NCBI GenBank assembly: GCA_052325345.1
Contig: JBKQVG010000224.1
Span: 1-21,300 of the forward strand
DNA from: JBEKYD01 sp052325345
Lineage (GTDB): Bacteria > Acidobacteriota > Terriglobia > Bryobacterales > Bryobacteraceae
DNA length: 21,300 bases
Reading direction: 5' to 3'
The notes under the pieces are model-generated. The model saw nothing but the letters and a program-made list of their open reading frames with translations. It was not told the DNA's origin and did not search any database. The position numbers were made by a program, and so were the translations under genes. Shown one piece after another: positions 20,993-21,300 of this stretch (its first letter is position 1; every line of letters starts with the position of its first letter).

Positions 20993-21300
20993 CTACTCAA
21001 TAGTAGCCGGGCGGCATCGGATCGCTGGCGGTTTTCGCGGCGTAGACGCGCGGACTGATGCCTTTACCTCACTTTCCCGTCGTGCGCCCCAATTGGACGT
21101 CCAGAATTGGACAATTCTCGCCTGCAGTGGGGTGCTTAACCGTTTTGGGGATCCCCCCGTATTCAACCCGACAACCGCTCCCTGGCGGTCGCGGCTTCCA
21201 TGAGAAGGCCGGTCCCTGTCAAGCGATATTTTTCGGGTTTTTGAGTTTTCTTTTCATAGCGCGTTATTTTCGATTGCTCGTGGGCAGGCGTCCGCCCGCA
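20993..21300. other. Upstream region of the fusion gene, to window edge
   Basis: No gene is seen in these 308 bp. A hairpin-like CTACT-CAAT-AGTAG (20993-21006) touches the fusion gene's start codon and contains TACTAT on the minus strand, a possible near-leaderless -10. Two AATTGGAC direct repeats lie at 21091-21098 and 21105-21112 around a perfect TGGACGTCCA palindrome (21094-21103). The last ~80 bp are unusually T-rich (from ~21227) and may be the control region of a gene beyond the right edge. Confidence 0.4.
21091..21117. promoter_or_regulatory. Repeat cluster, possible operator
   Basis: AATTGGAC occurs twice with a 14-bp period. The first copy overlaps TGGACGTCCA, a perfect palindrome, and the second lies in GAATT-GGAC-AATTC, an inverted repeat. 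The cluster is about 100 bp upstream of the decarboxylase fusion gene and may instead serve a plus-strand gene past the right edge. Confidence 0.3.

Noticed and set aside
18791..21058. Long plus-strand open frame antisense to the decarboxylase fusion
   Set aside because: Composition is Arg/Gly/Gln-rich and domainless; the minus strand encodes recognisable PLP, TPR and ATP-grasp-like motifs.
1..21300. CRISPR arrays, tRNA or rRNA genes, transposase or phage genes
   Set aside because: I saw no regularly spaced direct repeats, no cloverleaf-like stretches and no transposase, integrase or phage structural proteins in the window.

Overview
This GC-rich window (no tRNA, rRNA, CRISPR array or transposase gene seen) looks like chromosomal DNA of a free-living Gram-negative bacterium. 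A Pal-type outer-membrane lipoprotein, a NarL-type two-component pair, a Ycf46-like AAA protein, a RodZ-type helix-turn-helix protein and many Ala/Arg/Pro-rich proteins fit an acidobacterium of the Solibacter/Bryobacter kind. That placement is inference from overall gene style, not from a marker gene.

Left part (1-5445): the 3' end of a soluble pyridine nucleotide transhydrogenase (sthA) is followed closely by a ROK-family protein whose ATP-binding motif looks degenerate. Convergent to these lies one very large gene (1152 codons) that I read as a pyrophosphate-type PEP carboxykinase-like enzyme. A small stand-alone RsbR-N-like helical protein is transcribed away from it.

Middle-left (5579-8930): a compact minus-strand operon runs from a near-leaderless TATAAT promoter through a YqeY/GatB-like protein, an OPT-family oligopeptide transporter, an 86-aa helical protein and a nucleotidyltransferase-fold protein. 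The junctions are a 4-bp overlap (ATGA), a 2-bp gap and a 17-bp overlap. The last two genes look like a two-gene module.

Middle (9042-12786): three separate minus-strand genes encode a secreted cytochrome c, a secreted metal-dependent amidohydrolase and a Ycf46-like AAA ATPase. Between the last two lies a 276-bp compound inverted repeat with 53-bp arms, enclosing a palindromic element that recurs at 17.9 kb.

Middle-right (13132-16583): a RodZ-type HTH protein is followed by an unknown 132-aa protein on the plus strand. Convergent to them is pal, which has a good intrinsic terminator. Divergent from pal, across an 18-bp inverted repeat, is an overlapping NarL-type sensor kinase/response regulator pair.

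Right part (16584-21300): a decayed PAS-domain fragment, a short possible leader ORF and an LCM-family methyltransferase precede the second copy of the palindromic element. Convergent to the methyltransferase is the most striking gene of the window, a 984-aa fusion of a PLP-dependent amino-acid decarboxylase, a TPR block and a C-terminal ATP-grasp-like domain. This could be an amine-making and amine-ligating enzyme in one chain.
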